Shown here piece by piece: positions 10,482-22,340 of a DNA stretch of 64,000 bases. The notes under the pieces are model-generated. The model worked only from the letters and a program-made list of their open reading frames with translations. It was not told where the DNA came from and did no database searches. Within the stretch, counting starts at the first letter, position 1. Each line of letters opens with the position of its first letter. The stretch lies in the NCBI RefSeq assembly GCF_932294415.1, contig NC_065538.1, positions 26,623,957-26,687,956 of the forward strand. Reading direction: 5' to 3'. The stretch comes from Quercus robur (taxonomy: Eukaryota > Streptophyta > Magnoliopsida > Fagales > Fagaceae). The position numbers and the translations under genes are program-made.

Positions 10482-11456
10482 ATGAGCAGGCCAGGAGATT
10501 GGAACTGCAGGTCATGCCAGCACCTCAACTTCCAGAGGCGCGACTCGTGCCAACGTTGCGGGGATCCCAAGTCAAGTGATAGAGGTGGTGACTTTGGGGG
10601 CTTTGGTGGGAGAGGAGGGTCCTCGTATGGGTTCAGTACTGGTTCTGATGTTAGGCCTGGTGATTGGTACTGCGCTGCTAGCGCCTGTGGAGCACACAAC
10701 TTTGCTAGCCGCTCAAGCTGCTTCAAGTGTGGAGCATTCAAGGATGACTCATCTTCCGGTGGCTATGACTCTGATTTCTCTCGCTCACGAGGCTTTGGTA
10801 TTGGGAGTGGCGGCGGAGGCGGCGGCGGTGGCAGTGGTGCTAGACCTGGATGGAAATCTGGTGACTGGATTTGCAGCAGGTGATTTTGAATACTTTGTAC
10901 ATATAACGTCCATATTTTCATATATGATATACATATTTTTATTGATTTTCACATTTAAAAATGTTGAGAATCAATACTCTTGTTTGTTCTTTACCTTAAA
11001 AAATAAATAATAATAATAAACTATATATAAATAATAATAAAAGTTTTGAAAGATAAAAGAAAAAGATGATAATAAACAAATTCTTAGTGAAACTATTGAA
11101 GTAGCACGTTAATTTTCCATGTCAAAATGGCTGGCTATAAATGTACAACTTTGTTTTTGGTTAGGCCGCCCTTCTTTGGCGGTATGTGAATAATATTAAG
11201 ACATTAATAGTAAAAGACATTACTTTTAGGTACTGAATATTCCAATATCTTTGACTGCTTTAATTTACATGTTAGCATGATACTTTAGTGTTTGAGTGGC
11301 CAAAAGTAATTGCATGCTTAACCATCTAGCACGACTAATTGTAATCTTTATGTGGGCGTTCTTTTTCTTTTTTTGGACAGGTCTGGATGCAACGAGCACA
11401 ATTTTGCGAGCAGAATGGAATGTTTCAGATGCAATGCCCCAAGGGACTCGTACTAG
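10482..11456 (+). CDS. RanBP2-type zinc-finger protein, three fingers, 157 aa
   Basis: Two coding exons, 10482-10879 and 11381-11456 (stop TAG at 11454-11456), joined at AG|GTGATT and TTGGACAG|G. The protein begins MSRPGDWNCRSCQHLNFQRR and has three W-x-C-x2-4-C-x10-C-x2-C fingers with Cys at 9/12/23/26, 64/69/80/83 and 131/136/147/150, each with the conserved Asn between the Cys pairs. Gly-rich linkers separate them, including eight consecutive Gly near 110-117. The layout and the NEHNFASRMECFRCNAPRD ending match small plant proteins such as Arabidopsis At5g25490 (about 170 aa). Fingers of this type bind single-stranded RNA or ubiquitin/Ran in other proteins; an RNA-binding role is likely but unproven here. 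The ATG at 10482 is preferred over the in-frame codon at 10428 because family members start MSRPGDW. The C-terminus (RDSY) is a few residues shorter than in Arabidopsis. Finger 3 is split by the intron. Confidence 0.9.
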
Positions 11457-11900
11457 ACATGTTATTCCAATTTTGGGTGAGTAAAAACCTACATTGTCAT
11501 GTCTAATTATAGATTGTAGGTTGTTGATGTAGAAAGTTATAAAATTACATTAAAAATTTTGGGTAGGTAATTGACATTTATGACTAATTACACACTATAT
11601 ACATCAATCTCATTTAATTATGCTAATAGTGACATTTATTGCTTTATTTGCAGGCAATGCAGTCAAGCAAGAGAGAGCATATCATAGGCTATCATTACTT
11701 TTCGAACATTATTTCTTTGGATTGCTAGGGTTCTTATGGTCAACATGGTAGACCCATCTTCTCATGCAGCTACATTCCTCAGCATTTTGCTAAGCTTCCC
11801 ATAAAAAAAAGTATAACAATGTAGTTTGAGTGTTTTGAGCTTTCGATTATATATCTTTTGTGTAAGAGTTTATATTTATTGTATGGTGCATGGTTTTTAT
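11457..11900 (+). other. 3' UTR of the zinc-finger gene with a likely UTR intron
   Basis: After the stop there is a consensus donor (TTTTGG|GTGAGT, about 11476) and an acceptor (TTATTTGCAG|GCAATG, 11653/11654), giving a probable 3' UTR intron only about 20 nt beyond the stop. The last exon runs through CATTACTTTTCG and the transcript probably ends near 11810-11900, where AATAAA-like and TTGTAT signals occur. Confidence 0.4.
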
Positions 11901-13512
11901 TTTATAATGGAATTGATTTCGACCTCTTTTTCGTGACTAGAAATGATGTGCATGAACTTCAAAAGGATTCTCTCTCTTTCTCTAGACTGACTGATAATGT
12001 GATGGGACTAGCTAATCTAACTTTAATTGAAGACTGCTTTAATGAAGTGGTCCAAGAAATGTTTTGGCAGAACTTTAAGCATTCTTGTTTCTTGAGCATC
12101 AACCAAAGCAAAATATATCCAATGGGCAATTGAAAACATGCCACCGAGCTTAAGGTTTAACACAATATTCCTCTCAAGTTAGGTCATCAAGAGATTCAAA
12201 AAAATATATGTATAAAGTTCACTTTAATTTTTTCTATAAATAAAAAAAGTTCACTTTAATTTAAGGTGGGGAGCTTGGGAAATAGTGATTGATTCCACTA
12301 AGCATAAACAGTCTAAAAGAGCGTAATTATTCTCTGGTTACAGACAGAATGCATTATTACTTTAAAAGTACATGGAGCAAGATCAAGTTTTTTAAAGTTG
12401 AAAAAACTGCCTTTGTCTTTTTACATTTTTAACTCTTTGTTTCAATTGTGAAGTTAAAATGTGATATCGACCCGTCCGGAATTTCTTTTAGCATCACTCA
12501 TGCACATTGTGGCGTTAAAAGTTAAAACATCTCCGGACACTTAGTCTTATGAGATCTTAATGATGGCTAAACAGTATAGGGATGTAGGAAATTAAAGAAC
12601 ATAACGAAAGAAGTTAGTCACAATCTAATCATATCAAACACAAGGGTAATGCTTTTTAAATCAAATTATGTCTCCTTCGGGGTGAGCCAAGGGTGAGAGG
12701 TGGAGTTACTTCTTCAATCTCGTATTTCTATAATATATAAGAGAGATTGATTGTGAGAAAATTTGCTTCCATCTAATTAGAGCACTTAATTGACTCAATG
12801 TATACAGTAAATACACTTTATACAGTTAATTTTTTAATATTTTTGTTTTATTTTTCAAGTTATAATGTAATAAGGTCAAATAGGCTAGTGTTTTTATCAA
12901 ATCTGTCTAATGGTAGTCTTGCCACGTAACATGATACCCATTTTTTCTTTAAAAAAGAAAGTCATTCAATAATAGGATCACACATGACAATAATTTTGTC
13001 ATATTCACTAACAAATCAAATTTTATAGAATAGTAACTGTATTATTGTAGATATCATACCTCCAAAAACATAGTATGGACCATTAAAAAACTATGAAAAA
13101 TAAATGTAGTTTTGAAAAGTTGATGAATATAAGGTAAGTTGCAATTAGGTGATGTCTGAATTATATTTTTCTCTAGTTTGTTTCCATTTATAATAGTTTT
13201 ATTTTATATATTTCTTTTTAATAGTAGGGATTGCAACAAGGTGAGGTAGAGTTCGATCATGGGTGCCTTGTCCCTTCTTTAGGATAAAAAATAAACCCAC
13301 ACAAGGTTGGAACAAGACTAGCTCAAGGTATTTTTCCCTCTATAATAATGAGGTTTCAACATTTATGAGATTGATATGAAAAAGATAGAGGTTATATTTT
13401 TGGGAGAGTCCCAGTAAAGAAACAAGTGTTTTAATGAATGGTAATAGAATATGTACAAAAATATAAAAAACATTACATTATATAAAATAATTTAAATACA
13501 TATTAAATAAAA
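11901..13512. other. Non-coding spacer
   Basis: No supported gene. The 91-codon + frame at 11858-12133 starts in the UTR and has no recognisable domain. The rest is AT-rich with no clear transposon termini. Confidence 0.45.
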
Positions 13513-13861
13513 GAATAGGTAATTATCTCACATTGCTTAAGAGAGTGTATTGTATGTAGTATAACTTGCGCCACCCTTCCTTAAAAGTTACCATGGCTTT
13601 TGAGTAGAGTTGTGGTGTGCCTTTGTGTTAGAACCCATTTCCATCTCCCTTGTGTGTGTGTGTGTGTGTTTGTTTCTAAAAAAAAAGAATGGATAATTGT
13701 CCCACATTGCTTAAGAGAGTGTGTTGTGTGTAGTATAACTTGCCACATCCTCCCTTAAAATTTATCATGACTTTTGAGTGGAATTGTAATGTGCCTTTGT
13801 GTTAGAACTCCTTTCTCTCTCCCTTCTATGTATTTGTTTCTTCAAAAAAAAAAAAAAAAAA
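13513..13861. repeat. Tandem duplication, about 174-bp unit
   Basis: Unit 1 starts GAATAGGTAATTATCTCACA and unit 2 GAATGGATAATTGTCCCACA. Both continue through TTGCTTAAGAGAGTG, the 'gtagtataacttg' phrase and 'tgcctttgtgttagaac', and each ends in a T-rich then A-rich tail (poly-A at 13842-13861). The paired poly-A ends suggest a duplicated retroposon-like tail. Confidence 0.65.
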
Positions 13862-14382
13862 CATATATACACACGGTTCGAGGCAACATGAGGTGAGGTA
13901 AGCAAACTCGTCCATGCCCGGAAACCTCTTTGAAAGAAGAAAAATCCATGCAAGATAAAGTGAGTCAAGTGGGACATGGAATTTTTTCTATTCCTAATTG
14001 ATACATTTATTTTAATACTGTAGATAATGGAAAATTTTCTCTTTATACGTCAAAACTTCATTAAATATACAAAGAATACCTTCCTCCTTGAAAATATATT
14101 TTTAAGGCTCAAAGTTTATATAAGGAATACAAGGGCAGGCATAAAAATGAAGAAGGAAAAAACAGTAATTATACGAGCTTAATTTTTTCATGTAATAATT
14201 TATGGTTTTTTATATAAAAAAAATTATGTGTAAACGTAATAAAATTTTAAAATAATTGCAATAAACTTCAAATTTTGATATTGTTGCTAAGTTAAAATTT
14301 AAAATTTTAGCTTTAGATGTTTATAATATTGTTCTAAATTCTTAGAATTTGAACATCTATATTAACCATGAAAGCTCACTTA
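13862..14382. other. Non-coding AT-rich spacer
   Basis: No gene or clear element seen. Confidence 0.4.
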
Positions 14383-14594
14383 AAGCCTATTTGGATTACG
14401 TCTGCGTCTGGACGTTTCTATGTTTTTGCTTTTTTTTTTTATTTATTTTTTTATTAGCGCCTCTTGCACTATTCATGGGACATGAGCAGTGCATTAAGGC
14501 AAAACTACAATAACCCAGCAGCAAACAATAATCCAGAAATTATTTTTTTATAATTTTCAGTTTTCAGCAAAATAAGCGGTATCCCAACGCATAC
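14383..14594. mobile_element. Tourist-like MITE, 212 bp
   Basis: The ends read AAGCCTATTTGGATTACG and, in reverse complement, GTATGCGTTGGGATACCG. A TTA at 14380-14382 and 14595-14597 fits the 3-bp duplication of PIF/Harbinger elements. Size and internal phrases (TTTTCAGTTTTCAGC, ATTCATGGGACATG) match copies at 23467-23670 and 56724-56933. It sits exactly at the end of the LTR that follows. Confidence 0.65.
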
Positions 14595-14598
14595 TTAG

Positions 14599-15598
14599 TG
14601 TGTAAAATACTTGTAATTATTTAGACCCCCAAATTCAAATTTTCCAATCCGAAGCTTATATTCAAAAAATTGATGTGCGGAATGATAAATATAAGCAATA
14701 CCCAAATAGGCAAAACACTCTAAATCATAATTAATCACAAACACAGCAACAATTAAAAGGAATAGAGTAGGGAAGAGAGAAGCAAATACAAAGATAACAC
14801 TAGCATGTGTTATCGAAGAGGAAATCGAAAAACTCAGCGAAAAATCTCTCCGCCGCCTTCCAAGCAATAAAATAATCCACTAGAAAATTAGTTAGGATAC
14901 ATGAATAGCAATATACCCTCCAAGCCTAATCTATTCGATGCATGTAAGCCTTCCAAGCTTCTTACTCCAACAAGGTTACGCTAAACTGTGTCTTCTTTAG
15001 CTTTCCGGATCCCGCAATAAGCTCCATATTGCATCCACCATCCTTGGCATCTTCCAATACTTCCCAAGCTCCAAAAACGCCTCTCAACACTTTGAATGGG
15101 TGTGAGTAGTGTTTGGGTACAAATCTCCTCTCAATGGGTATAATAATGGGAGAGGGAAGGAGAAGAGACTACAAAGATTTCTCTCTAAGAATGAGTAGCT
15201 CTCTTTCTAATAAGATGGGTGTGTTGTAGAAACCTCTCTTAGGGTCTTTCTCTCAATAAGCTCCTTACAATTTTTGTGGGTAATGAGGATATATATAATG
15301 TGAGTGATGGGAATACGAAAAGTCACAATTTTCAATAAAACAGGGGAACTTCGCAGGTCACTTGCGACTGGTGCAAGTCGCGAATCCAAGTCGTGAGTTA
15401 ACCTCCTGGACAGGCTGTACTGAGCTGGACACTTGGCCTGACTATTCACCTTCTTGCATATGCTTCTCATGTAACCTTTAATTGTCTTGATCAAATCTTC
15501 ACCACTTAATTCTAAACCCATTACAAATAAATCCCACAAAAATATAAGGAAATAAATTTATGTAATTATAACACTTTTTATCATGGAATAAGCCAACA
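14599..15598 (-). mobile_element. LTR fossil (about 1.0 kb), family 1, copy 1
   Basis: On the minus strand it begins TGTTGGCTTATTCCATG and ends TTTTACACA, so it has TG...CA ends. It carries a TATA-like box (near 15285-15300) and the block CTTGGAAGGCGGCGGAGAG. The same sequence, 1046 bp without its insertion, is at 53086-54722. No internal region or partner LTR lies nearby, so it is probably a solo LTR of a retrotransposon, perhaps copia-type. I could not confirm a 5-bp target duplication. Moderately diverged from its partner. Confidence 0.6.
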
Positions 15599-16035
15599 CT
15601 AATGTTATGAGAAAAATCATAACTTAACAAAGCATAAAAAAGCAGAGATTCATGCAAGTTATACTTTGAATCTATCTTATTACTAAAATCAATTGATGTA
15701 ATCATAGTGTAATATTAAAAAAATTTAGCAAAAAAAAAAAGTGAAATATTAAAAATGAAAATATTTTCTATATATATAATAAATATAATCTATATGACAA
15801 TTGGACAGTAGCCATTTTTTGTTAGGACTGCCATCTTCCTTGTGTCCTGAAACGATCAAGGTAGGAAAGTCGACACCATCACAAGGCGGAATAGAGAGTG
15901 ACAACAGTGGTGCATAAAAGATGGTTAATATCGGCTATACCGGTCATAATGAGGGTTTTTTTAGTATCAGTTGGTACAATAAAAAATAATTAAACAAATT
16001 AAAATTTTTATAAAAAGTTCTAATATATTGAGTTA
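15599..16035. other. Non-coding spacer
   Basis: No gene. AT-rich, with one less AT-rich stretch near 15840-15950. Confidence 0.4.
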
Positions 16036-16441
16036 GTAAGAGAAAATGAGTACTTGCCCTTAATTTACAAACTATGCAACAAAAAACTATGCAACAAAAT
16101 GTCTTTGTTTTGAAATTATTTATCAAAATAACCTTGTTTTTTAAACTCGATTTTAACAAAATCGAGTTCTGCATAAAACTCGATATCCTCAAAATCGAGT
16201 TCTCTGTATATTTTTAAGTGGAACTCGACATTAGCAATGTCGAGTTCTGCTTAAATTTTCAAAAAAATTTAAGTGACAAAATATGCATGCAACTCGATAT
16301 TACTAATGTCGAGTTCTACCTGTAACTCAATTTTGTTAAAATCGAGTTTAAAAAATAGGGGTATTTTGCTAAAAAGTTTCAAAAGATGAGCATTTTGCTA
16401 CATAATTTGCAAATTATGAACAAATACCCATTTTCTCTTAA
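16036..16441. mobile_element. Foldback element with five internal hairpins
   Basis: The ends are long inverted repeats: AAGAGAAAATGAGTACTTG on the left pairs with AAGAGAAAATGGGTATTTG read from the right, and similarity continues inward for about 130 bp. Between them lie five units of the form AACTCGA-(about 10 nt)-TCGAGTT, near 16145, 16178, 16222, 16291 and 16324, each self-complementary. There is no coding capacity. It is best described as a MITE/foldback of unknown superfamily; the flanks do not show a clear target duplication. Confidence 0.65.
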
Positions 16442-16617
16442 GTTAACATTCTTAGGTTAATAGTTGGGCTTATGTAGTATGTGGATTTTAAAGCGATCAA
16501 AAGTAGAATACGTATACTTTTAGAAAATAAAAAATGAAACACGTTTGTTTTTAAAAAAGAACCTTGAATTAATGAAGGTCCTTGAATCCACAAGAAGAAA
16601 AGGGTCAAGAATCCACA

Positions 16618-16656
<39 letters not shown>

Positions 16657-18273
16657 AGAATAACTCTAAATTTTTATTAATCTAAATCATCAATTGTCCA
16701 AAAACTTTTACAAACATGAGGCTTATTTAAAATACCGTAAAACTTGATAGATAAATATATATATATATATATATATATTCAAAAATAAATCCTAATTAAT
16801 ACCTAATTATAATGTGAACTTAATTTGACATAAAAAGCATTAAAAGCCCCTAAAAAAAAGAAAATAATAACCCTAAACCTTAAAATAATGAAAATTACAT
16901 AAAAATAAATTAAATTGTACATTATGCCTTACATCATATATATAATCTTGTGCATGCGTGTGTGTACATAATAATAACCCCTAAATAAGATTTTGGTATT
17001 GATCGGTATTGAAACGTATCGTTCTCTTGGTCAAACTAAAACAATCTATAGTACAAAATTGACCTCCTTGAGTACATGGGGTTGAGAGGCAATTTCATGG
17101 TGAGTGTGGAGGCTTATGATTGGGATTGTTGGAGATACGGCTCTGGCTGTAAGCACTTAGGCCTACGCCTAAGACCTTACTTATCTAAAAAATTTATAAA
17201 GGGTCCCAAAGCCCCCCATTACATAAAAACAAAGGCCTCCAAAATATCATTTAAAAGCTTACAAGCATATCTAGAAAGCATTTCACCTTGGATTCCCTTC
17301 ATTGACCTCATGTATATATTTAGAAAGTATGCCTGATCTGGACTCAAAAGCAACTAGATATTCACAACTGTCTCCCCCAGCACTCCATGCCATATATGCT
17401 TTAAGCAAGATTCTTTTCTTCCTTTTAGACAAGCTTTATGTTCAAAATTACTTGGTGCTAGTCAAGCAGTGTCCCATTCTAGCGAGGAAGCCAATTACAC
17501 GGCATGTCAATCGGGGCCCTGGATGTTCTCATAGTTGCGTGCAGTAAGGCAATAGTCCTCTTTTTAGAATATTATCATATGAAAAGCATAACCAACAAAT
17601 ATAAAAAATCATCGAAGGACTATGAATTATATAATCACCAAGACAGACACTTCTTTTCATTAAAAGGACATATTTTAGTATGGCTGATTTTCAAGACAAA
17701 ACTAGGCATATATATTTTAATGTTTGATTATTTAGATATTTTGAAATAGGGATTGAGTTCAAATTATATACTTGATTTAAATTTTGACAATATTACATCA
17801 CTTGATATTATAGATGTGCATTTTGAAAAATATATCATCAGATCACATTTTTTTCTTGCAAAATTTCAAGATGATAAAAAGATTATAAAATGATAATTTT
17901 TTTTTTAAAATTATGCACTAGACACGAGTTTATAAATAGAAAAACAAATAATATTTGATTGGTACAAAATTTGACATGAGCATATTAAGAAAAATGAGAT
18001 ATTATGATATGACGTGGGATTTTAATACAATAAAAAAAAAAAATTTTGGGGGGGGGGGGGGGTGTTTGTGTTTCAATTTGAGTTTAAGGTCTTAATTAGC
18101 AACAATGATAATGGTGGTTGTGCACTTGTGCCTTCAATATTTCACAAAATTGTTCAACCTATCCTATCCCACTTTTCCACTGACTAGAGAGCAGAGTACA
18201 TACAGATTTTCTTATGTGTCAAAAACTCAGTTTTATTTTATTTTTTATTTTTATAATTCATTAATTGGGGGAT
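16442..18273. other. Non-coding region, no supported gene
   Basis: It contains poly-A (16619-16653), (AT)n (16757-16780) and a 17-G run (18046-18062). The + frames at 17076-17749 have no recognisable domain, overlap one another and lie in sequence without splice or promoter support. Confidence 0.45.
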
Positions 18274-18731
18274 GTAAAGTTTAAAACCCCTAGAAAACAT
18301 AGTGTTTAACCTAATTTATTAGCCAAGTAGTTGCTTAGGTTAATTATTCAGATCTAAGTTAAACATTCATCACAAAAATCATGCACAACGGAAATATAAA
18401 TAACACAAGATGTGATGACCCAAGAAAACTAATGAAACAAACTAATTTCAAGGTAAAAAAACATGGAAGAAACTATCCCTACAGAACAATCCATTATATA
18501 AAATTGAGATTTGTAGTAAAGTATACCAATTTGCAGTAAATCTAACATAGTTACCAAACTGAGCTCTAAACCCCTCAGACTTCTTTGATGTGGACTTTCT
18601 CGAACATGAACCTCCAGTTCATGTGTTGATCTTCAGTATGCTTGATAGTTGAAGCTTGTTGCAACTTTTACTCCACCAGTACTAGCAATATGCGTGTGAT
18701 CTCCAATAGGTGCTTGAAAGAGTTAGAAGGT

Positions 18732-18739
18732 ACAATAAC
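18732..18739. repeat. 8-bp target duplication of hAT transposon, left
   Basis: ACAATAAC, repeated exactly at 22655-22662. Confidence 0.95.
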
Positions 18740-18998
18740 CAGTGGCGGAGCTAGGGATTTATATTTGGGGGGGCCATGTATAATTTTTTTTTTTTTTTTT
18801 TTTTTTGTGTGTATGAAATGTAAAATAGTAATATATAATATTTCATAATTGAGTATGTATAAACCAAAGTATATTTAATTAAAATTAAACAATCATGAGA
18901 CAAAATTAAAAAAATGATTTAATATCTTTAATCAACTATAAAATGGGCAAAGTCTTAAAACATACAATAACATAAAAGCTAAACATCTTTGTTCAAAA

Positions 18999-21497
18999 CT
19001 ATAACCTACGCTCTTTAAGAGATCTAAAGTCATCAAATATTGAGTCAGTAGTGAAGTTCTCAGCAATTTCCTTTTCAATGTAGACAACTAAGTTATCTGA
19101 GAGAAACTCGTCCTCCATTTTGTTGCGCAGTCTTGTTTTAACAATTTTCATAACTGAAAAGGCTCGCTCACCAGTTGCTGTGGACACTGGAAGAGTCAAA
19201 ACAAGGCGAATCAATCGATCAATAAGAGGATATACTTGTGACTTTTCTATCTCTACTAACCTTCGACATAATTCTGCCATAGATGACAAATTTTGAAACT
19301 TCAAATGATTTTGCACATCATGCTCAAATAGCTTCAATTGAATTTTCAAACTAGTCCTATCACGCTCAGAAAAATCAAGAGGATAATATTTCTCAACAAG
19401 ACAACATATATCATCCACATTAAAGGATTTGTAAGCATCCTTTGGATCCAAAGCAGAGCAAAGTGTCAAGAGTTCTATTGGTTGTTCACCAAACCTATTG
19501 TCAAGCTCTTGTAGTTGAACATCTATTGTAGCATTAAATATATCAAAATGATAATGATGCTCCACTGTAACATGATCCCTTTTCTTACGACTTCTACCTT
19601 CAACATATTGAGCACTTAGATTTGGAATATCAATTTCAAATATTTTGGAGAATCCTATGACATTCTCAAGAAAATTATCCCAACCATCTACTTTTAAATT
19701 TTGGATGAGTGCCTTTGTTGTTGAAACTAAATTTTGGGCATTTGAGATGTCTTGAGATTTCTGCTTTAAAGCTTGACAAAGAACATCAGTAATACCCATG
19801 ATTTCCTTCATTAGATGTAAACTAAATATAAACTCAAATGAATTAATCATTTTATGAGCTACATTTGCATCTCCACGTTGCAAGTAGGTGGACCCGTCTT
19901 CCTTTATATTTTCAAGCACCAAACAAGTTGGACCAAACATCCTTATTAGGCTACAAATAGAATTAAAATGAGACCCCCAACGAGAATCTCCAGCCTGTTT
20001 TAGAGTTCCAATTTGGTTTGCTCCTGTTCCTGTTTCAAGTTCATCAATAGCTAACATTCTAGCAATTTCTGCAGCTTGAGTAGCTCTTAGTTCATCATTA
20101 CATTTACAAGAAGAACCAACTGTAGTGATAATGAAATTTAAATTCAAGAAGAATTCATGGATAGGGATTACCTCTCTTGATGCAGCAACTAATGCTAATT
20201 GTAATCGATGAGCAAAGTAATGCACATAGTATGCATAAGGACAATCATTAAGAACTAAGGCTTGCAATCCTTTCCATTCACCACACATGTTGCTAGCACC
20301 GTCATATCCTTGTCCACAAATATTTTGAATGTCAAGACAATGACAAGAAAGAATAGCATATATTTCGTTCTTCAGGGTCAATGCAACAGTTTCTTTAACA
20401 TGAGAAAGATCAAAGAAGTGTTCTTGTATAAAGCCATCATTGTCAACAAATCTCAAAACAAGAGCCAGTTGCTCTCTCTTTGACTCATCACGTGACTCAT
20501 CAACAATAATACAAAATTTGGAATCCCCAATGTCTTCAAGAATCTTACTCCGCACTTTACTTGCAATAACATGCAGAATCTCCTTCTGAATTGTAGGTGA
20601 AGTGTACTTAGTAGATTTAGGAGCATTTTCCAAAACAACTTGTGCAACCTTATCATTATAAGATGCCAAAATTCTAATCATCTCAAGGAAATTTCCTCGG
20701 TTTTTTGATTGAAGGGTTTCATCATGACCTCTAAAAGGACACCCTTGAAAGGTGAGCCACCGAACAGTATCAATAGAAGTTTTCACCTGCAGTTGATTAT
20801 TTAGAATTTGTTCAGAACTTTGCACATTCATCACTTTATCTATATGCACTAATTCATTCAATAGATCATCACAATATTTCACAGCATTGTTGTGGGGTGA
20901 GCAAGGATCTTCTCCAACATGATTCAAAAAGGCACAATTCTTTCCATTATTGACTTTTTTCCAATTTCTAAATCCTGTGAAAGTAAATGCATCACAGCCA
21001 GGGCATCTACTTCTTTCCATGGTAAAGAGATAACATGGCAGACAATATGCAGCATCTTTAGTAGGAGAATACTCCAGCCAAGAAGAAAATTGAGTGAACC
21101 AAGAAGCTTGAAAGCAACGAGGATGCTTTTCTCTAGAAAATGGATAGTTTGAAAGACGAATTTGATATGGTTTAGCTTTTAAATAAGCACGTCTAACTTC
21201 ATCACGTATATTGGCTAGATAGTTATACATTTCAATGCACTCTCCTAGATCTCGTTTTAAAATTCTAACATCAACTTCATTGGAACTAAATGGTGAAAAT
21301 TTTAAATGAATTTCTTCAAGTTCCACTTCCACCACTGACGGTCTAGAAGGATGTTTTTTGGGATCAATTCTTGGAGATTTGGAAGGACGCTCATTGGAAG
21401 TTAACGCTTCAACATTAAAACCTAAAAGTGTACTATTTTCTGAATTACTGTCTTCAATTTTTTTGAAGAATGAGTCAATAGTCCTAAACTTGCCCAT
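18999..21497 (-). CDS. hAT transposase (ZMYM1-like/TTF-type), 832 aa
   Basis: The enzyme cuts and rejoins transposon ends in the nucleus. A Lys/Arg/Ser-rich N-terminus is followed by a TTF-type zinc-finger region (about 118-200; Cys in YCLPCYLF 152/155 and RCPGC 165/168). A DUF4371-like block (about 200-460) has catalytic-type Asp in FCIIVDES (D333) and GQGYDGASNM (D399). A conserved RW (R506-W507, GDSRWGSHF) precedes the hAT C-terminal dimerisation block with ATGERAFSVMKIVKTRLRNK (774-793), where the family carries its conserved Glu. The length is normal for plant proteins often annotated as zinc finger MYM-type protein 1-like. The start MGKFRTIDSFF is the usual family start and lies right after a probable intron acceptor. 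I see no stop or frameshift. Host domestication is unlikely because terminal repeats and target duplication are present. Confidence 0.92.
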   Translation of the reverse strand: MGKFRTIDSFFKKIEDSNSENSTLLGFNVEALTSNERPSKSPRIDPKKHPSRPSVVEVELEEIHLKFSPFSSNEVDVRILKRDLGECIEMYNYLANIRDEVRRAYLKAKPYQIRLSNYPFSREKHPRCFQASWFTQFSSWLEYSPTKDAAYCLPCYLFTMERSRCPGCDAFTFTGFRNWKKVNNGKNCAFLNHVGEDPCSPHNNAVKYCDDLLNELVHIDKVMNVQSSEQILNNQLQVKTSIDTVRWLTFQGCPFRGHDETLQSKNRGNFLEMIRILASYNDKVAQVVLENAPKSTKYTSPTIQKEILHVIASKVRSKILEDIGDSKFCIIVDESRDESKREQLALVLRFVDNDGFIQEHFFDLSHVKETVALTLKNEIYAILSCHCLDIQNICGQGYDGASNMCGEWKGLQALVLNDCPYAYYVHYFAHRLQLALVAASREVIPIHEFFLNLNFIITTVGSSCKCNDELRATQAAEIARMLAIDELETGTGANQIGTLKQAGDSRWGSHFNSICSLIRMFGPTCLVLENIKEDGSTYLQRGDANVAHKMINSFEFIFSLHLMKEIMGITDVLCQALKQKSQDISNAQNLVSTTKALIQNLKVDGWDNFLENVIGFSKIFEIDIPNLSAQYVEGRSRKKRDHVTVEHHYHFDIFNATIDVQLQELDNRFGEQPIELLTLCSALDPKDAYKSFNVDDICCLVEKYYPLDFSERDRTSLKIQLKLFEHDVQNHLKFQNLSSMAELCRRLVEIEKSQVYPLIDRLIRLVLTLPVSTATGERAFSVMKIVKTRLRNKMEDEFLSDNLVVYIEKEIAENFTTDSIFDDFRSLKERRL

Positions 21498-21557
21498 GAC
21501 CTAAATTATTACTTATTAAATAAAAGACAAACAATCATTTAAATGTCAATACATAAA

Positions 21558-21579
<22 letters not shown>

Positions 21580-21588
<9 letters not shown>

Positions 21589-22340
21589 GAATAAACAACA
21601 ACTAAATACATGAATATATATTGTCTATAATATATTGATTATTATAATAATAAATAATATATTATAAGAAATTTAAAAAAGAAAGCAATGAAAAAAAAAA
21701 AAAAACAAATACCTGGAGCACACGGTGACACAGCACAAGCATAAGCTGTCAAGCACAAGCACAAGCACAGAAGCTTCACAAAATTGAGTCACAAATTGAG
21801 GGGCCCACAGCAATAGCTTACTGACAATTGTAATGAGAAAGGGACAAATTTAGTCACTTTTTATGGTCTAAATTCAACACATATCACGTTTACCCAAGAA
21901 AAATTGAACATAGTACATATATTTAACCATTGCAATTTTGGAAAGTGCAAAACAAAGAGACAAAATCTTTACCTTTAAACAAAGAGACAAAAATTTTACT
22001 TTTAAACAAAGGGATGAAAAGCAAAGAACTAAAATCTGAAAAGATTAAAAAAAGAAAGAAGAAGAGGGCGAAGGTAGACGGCAGTGCAATGGCTGTGGCG
22101 AGAAGGACTGAAGGAGGTTGAACTGCTGAAGGCAAAGAGAAAGAACTGAAAGAAGAAAAAGAAGAATGCAAAGCCCAGGTCCTCAACGGAGACAGAGAGA
22201 GTGAGAGAGAGAGAGAGAGAGTCACCTGTTGAAAGATTTTTTCTGTTCTGCAACTGCAAGACTGCTGCAATTGTGTGGCGGCGTGTGGGAGAGACAAAGT
22301 TTCAGACTTTTCAATTTTTTTTGCCGTGTACAAGTAAGCC
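21580..22340 (-). promoter_or_regulatory. Leader/promoter side of the hAT transposase
   Basis: Between the transposase start and the right end of the element there is no domain-bearing frame. It holds a (TA)n run, poly-A, a probable leader intron and a GA-rich segment (22020-22230) with a (GA)n microsatellite at 22196-22222. Small frames here are translations of the purine-rich tract. Confidence 0.4.

Noticed and set aside
10469-10741. 90-codon minus-strand ORF opposite the zinc-finger gene
   Set aside because: It is the antisense shadow of a well-supported coding exon; its Pro-rich content comes from the Gly codons opposite.
10576-11010. 144-codon + ORF in another frame of the zinc-finger exon
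   Set aside because: It overlaps the true frame, runs into the intron and has no domain.
16868-16885. CCCTAAACC resembling telomere repeat
   Set aside because: A single short match, not an array.
17076-17749. Three overlapping + ORFs of 81-86 codons
   Set aside because: No recognisable domain, mutually overlapping frames, no splice or promoter support.
21923-22333. 136-codon minus ORF with LSLSLS and SSFSSFS runs near the hAT end
   Set aside because: A low-complexity translation of a purine-rich tract in the transposon leader; no family features.
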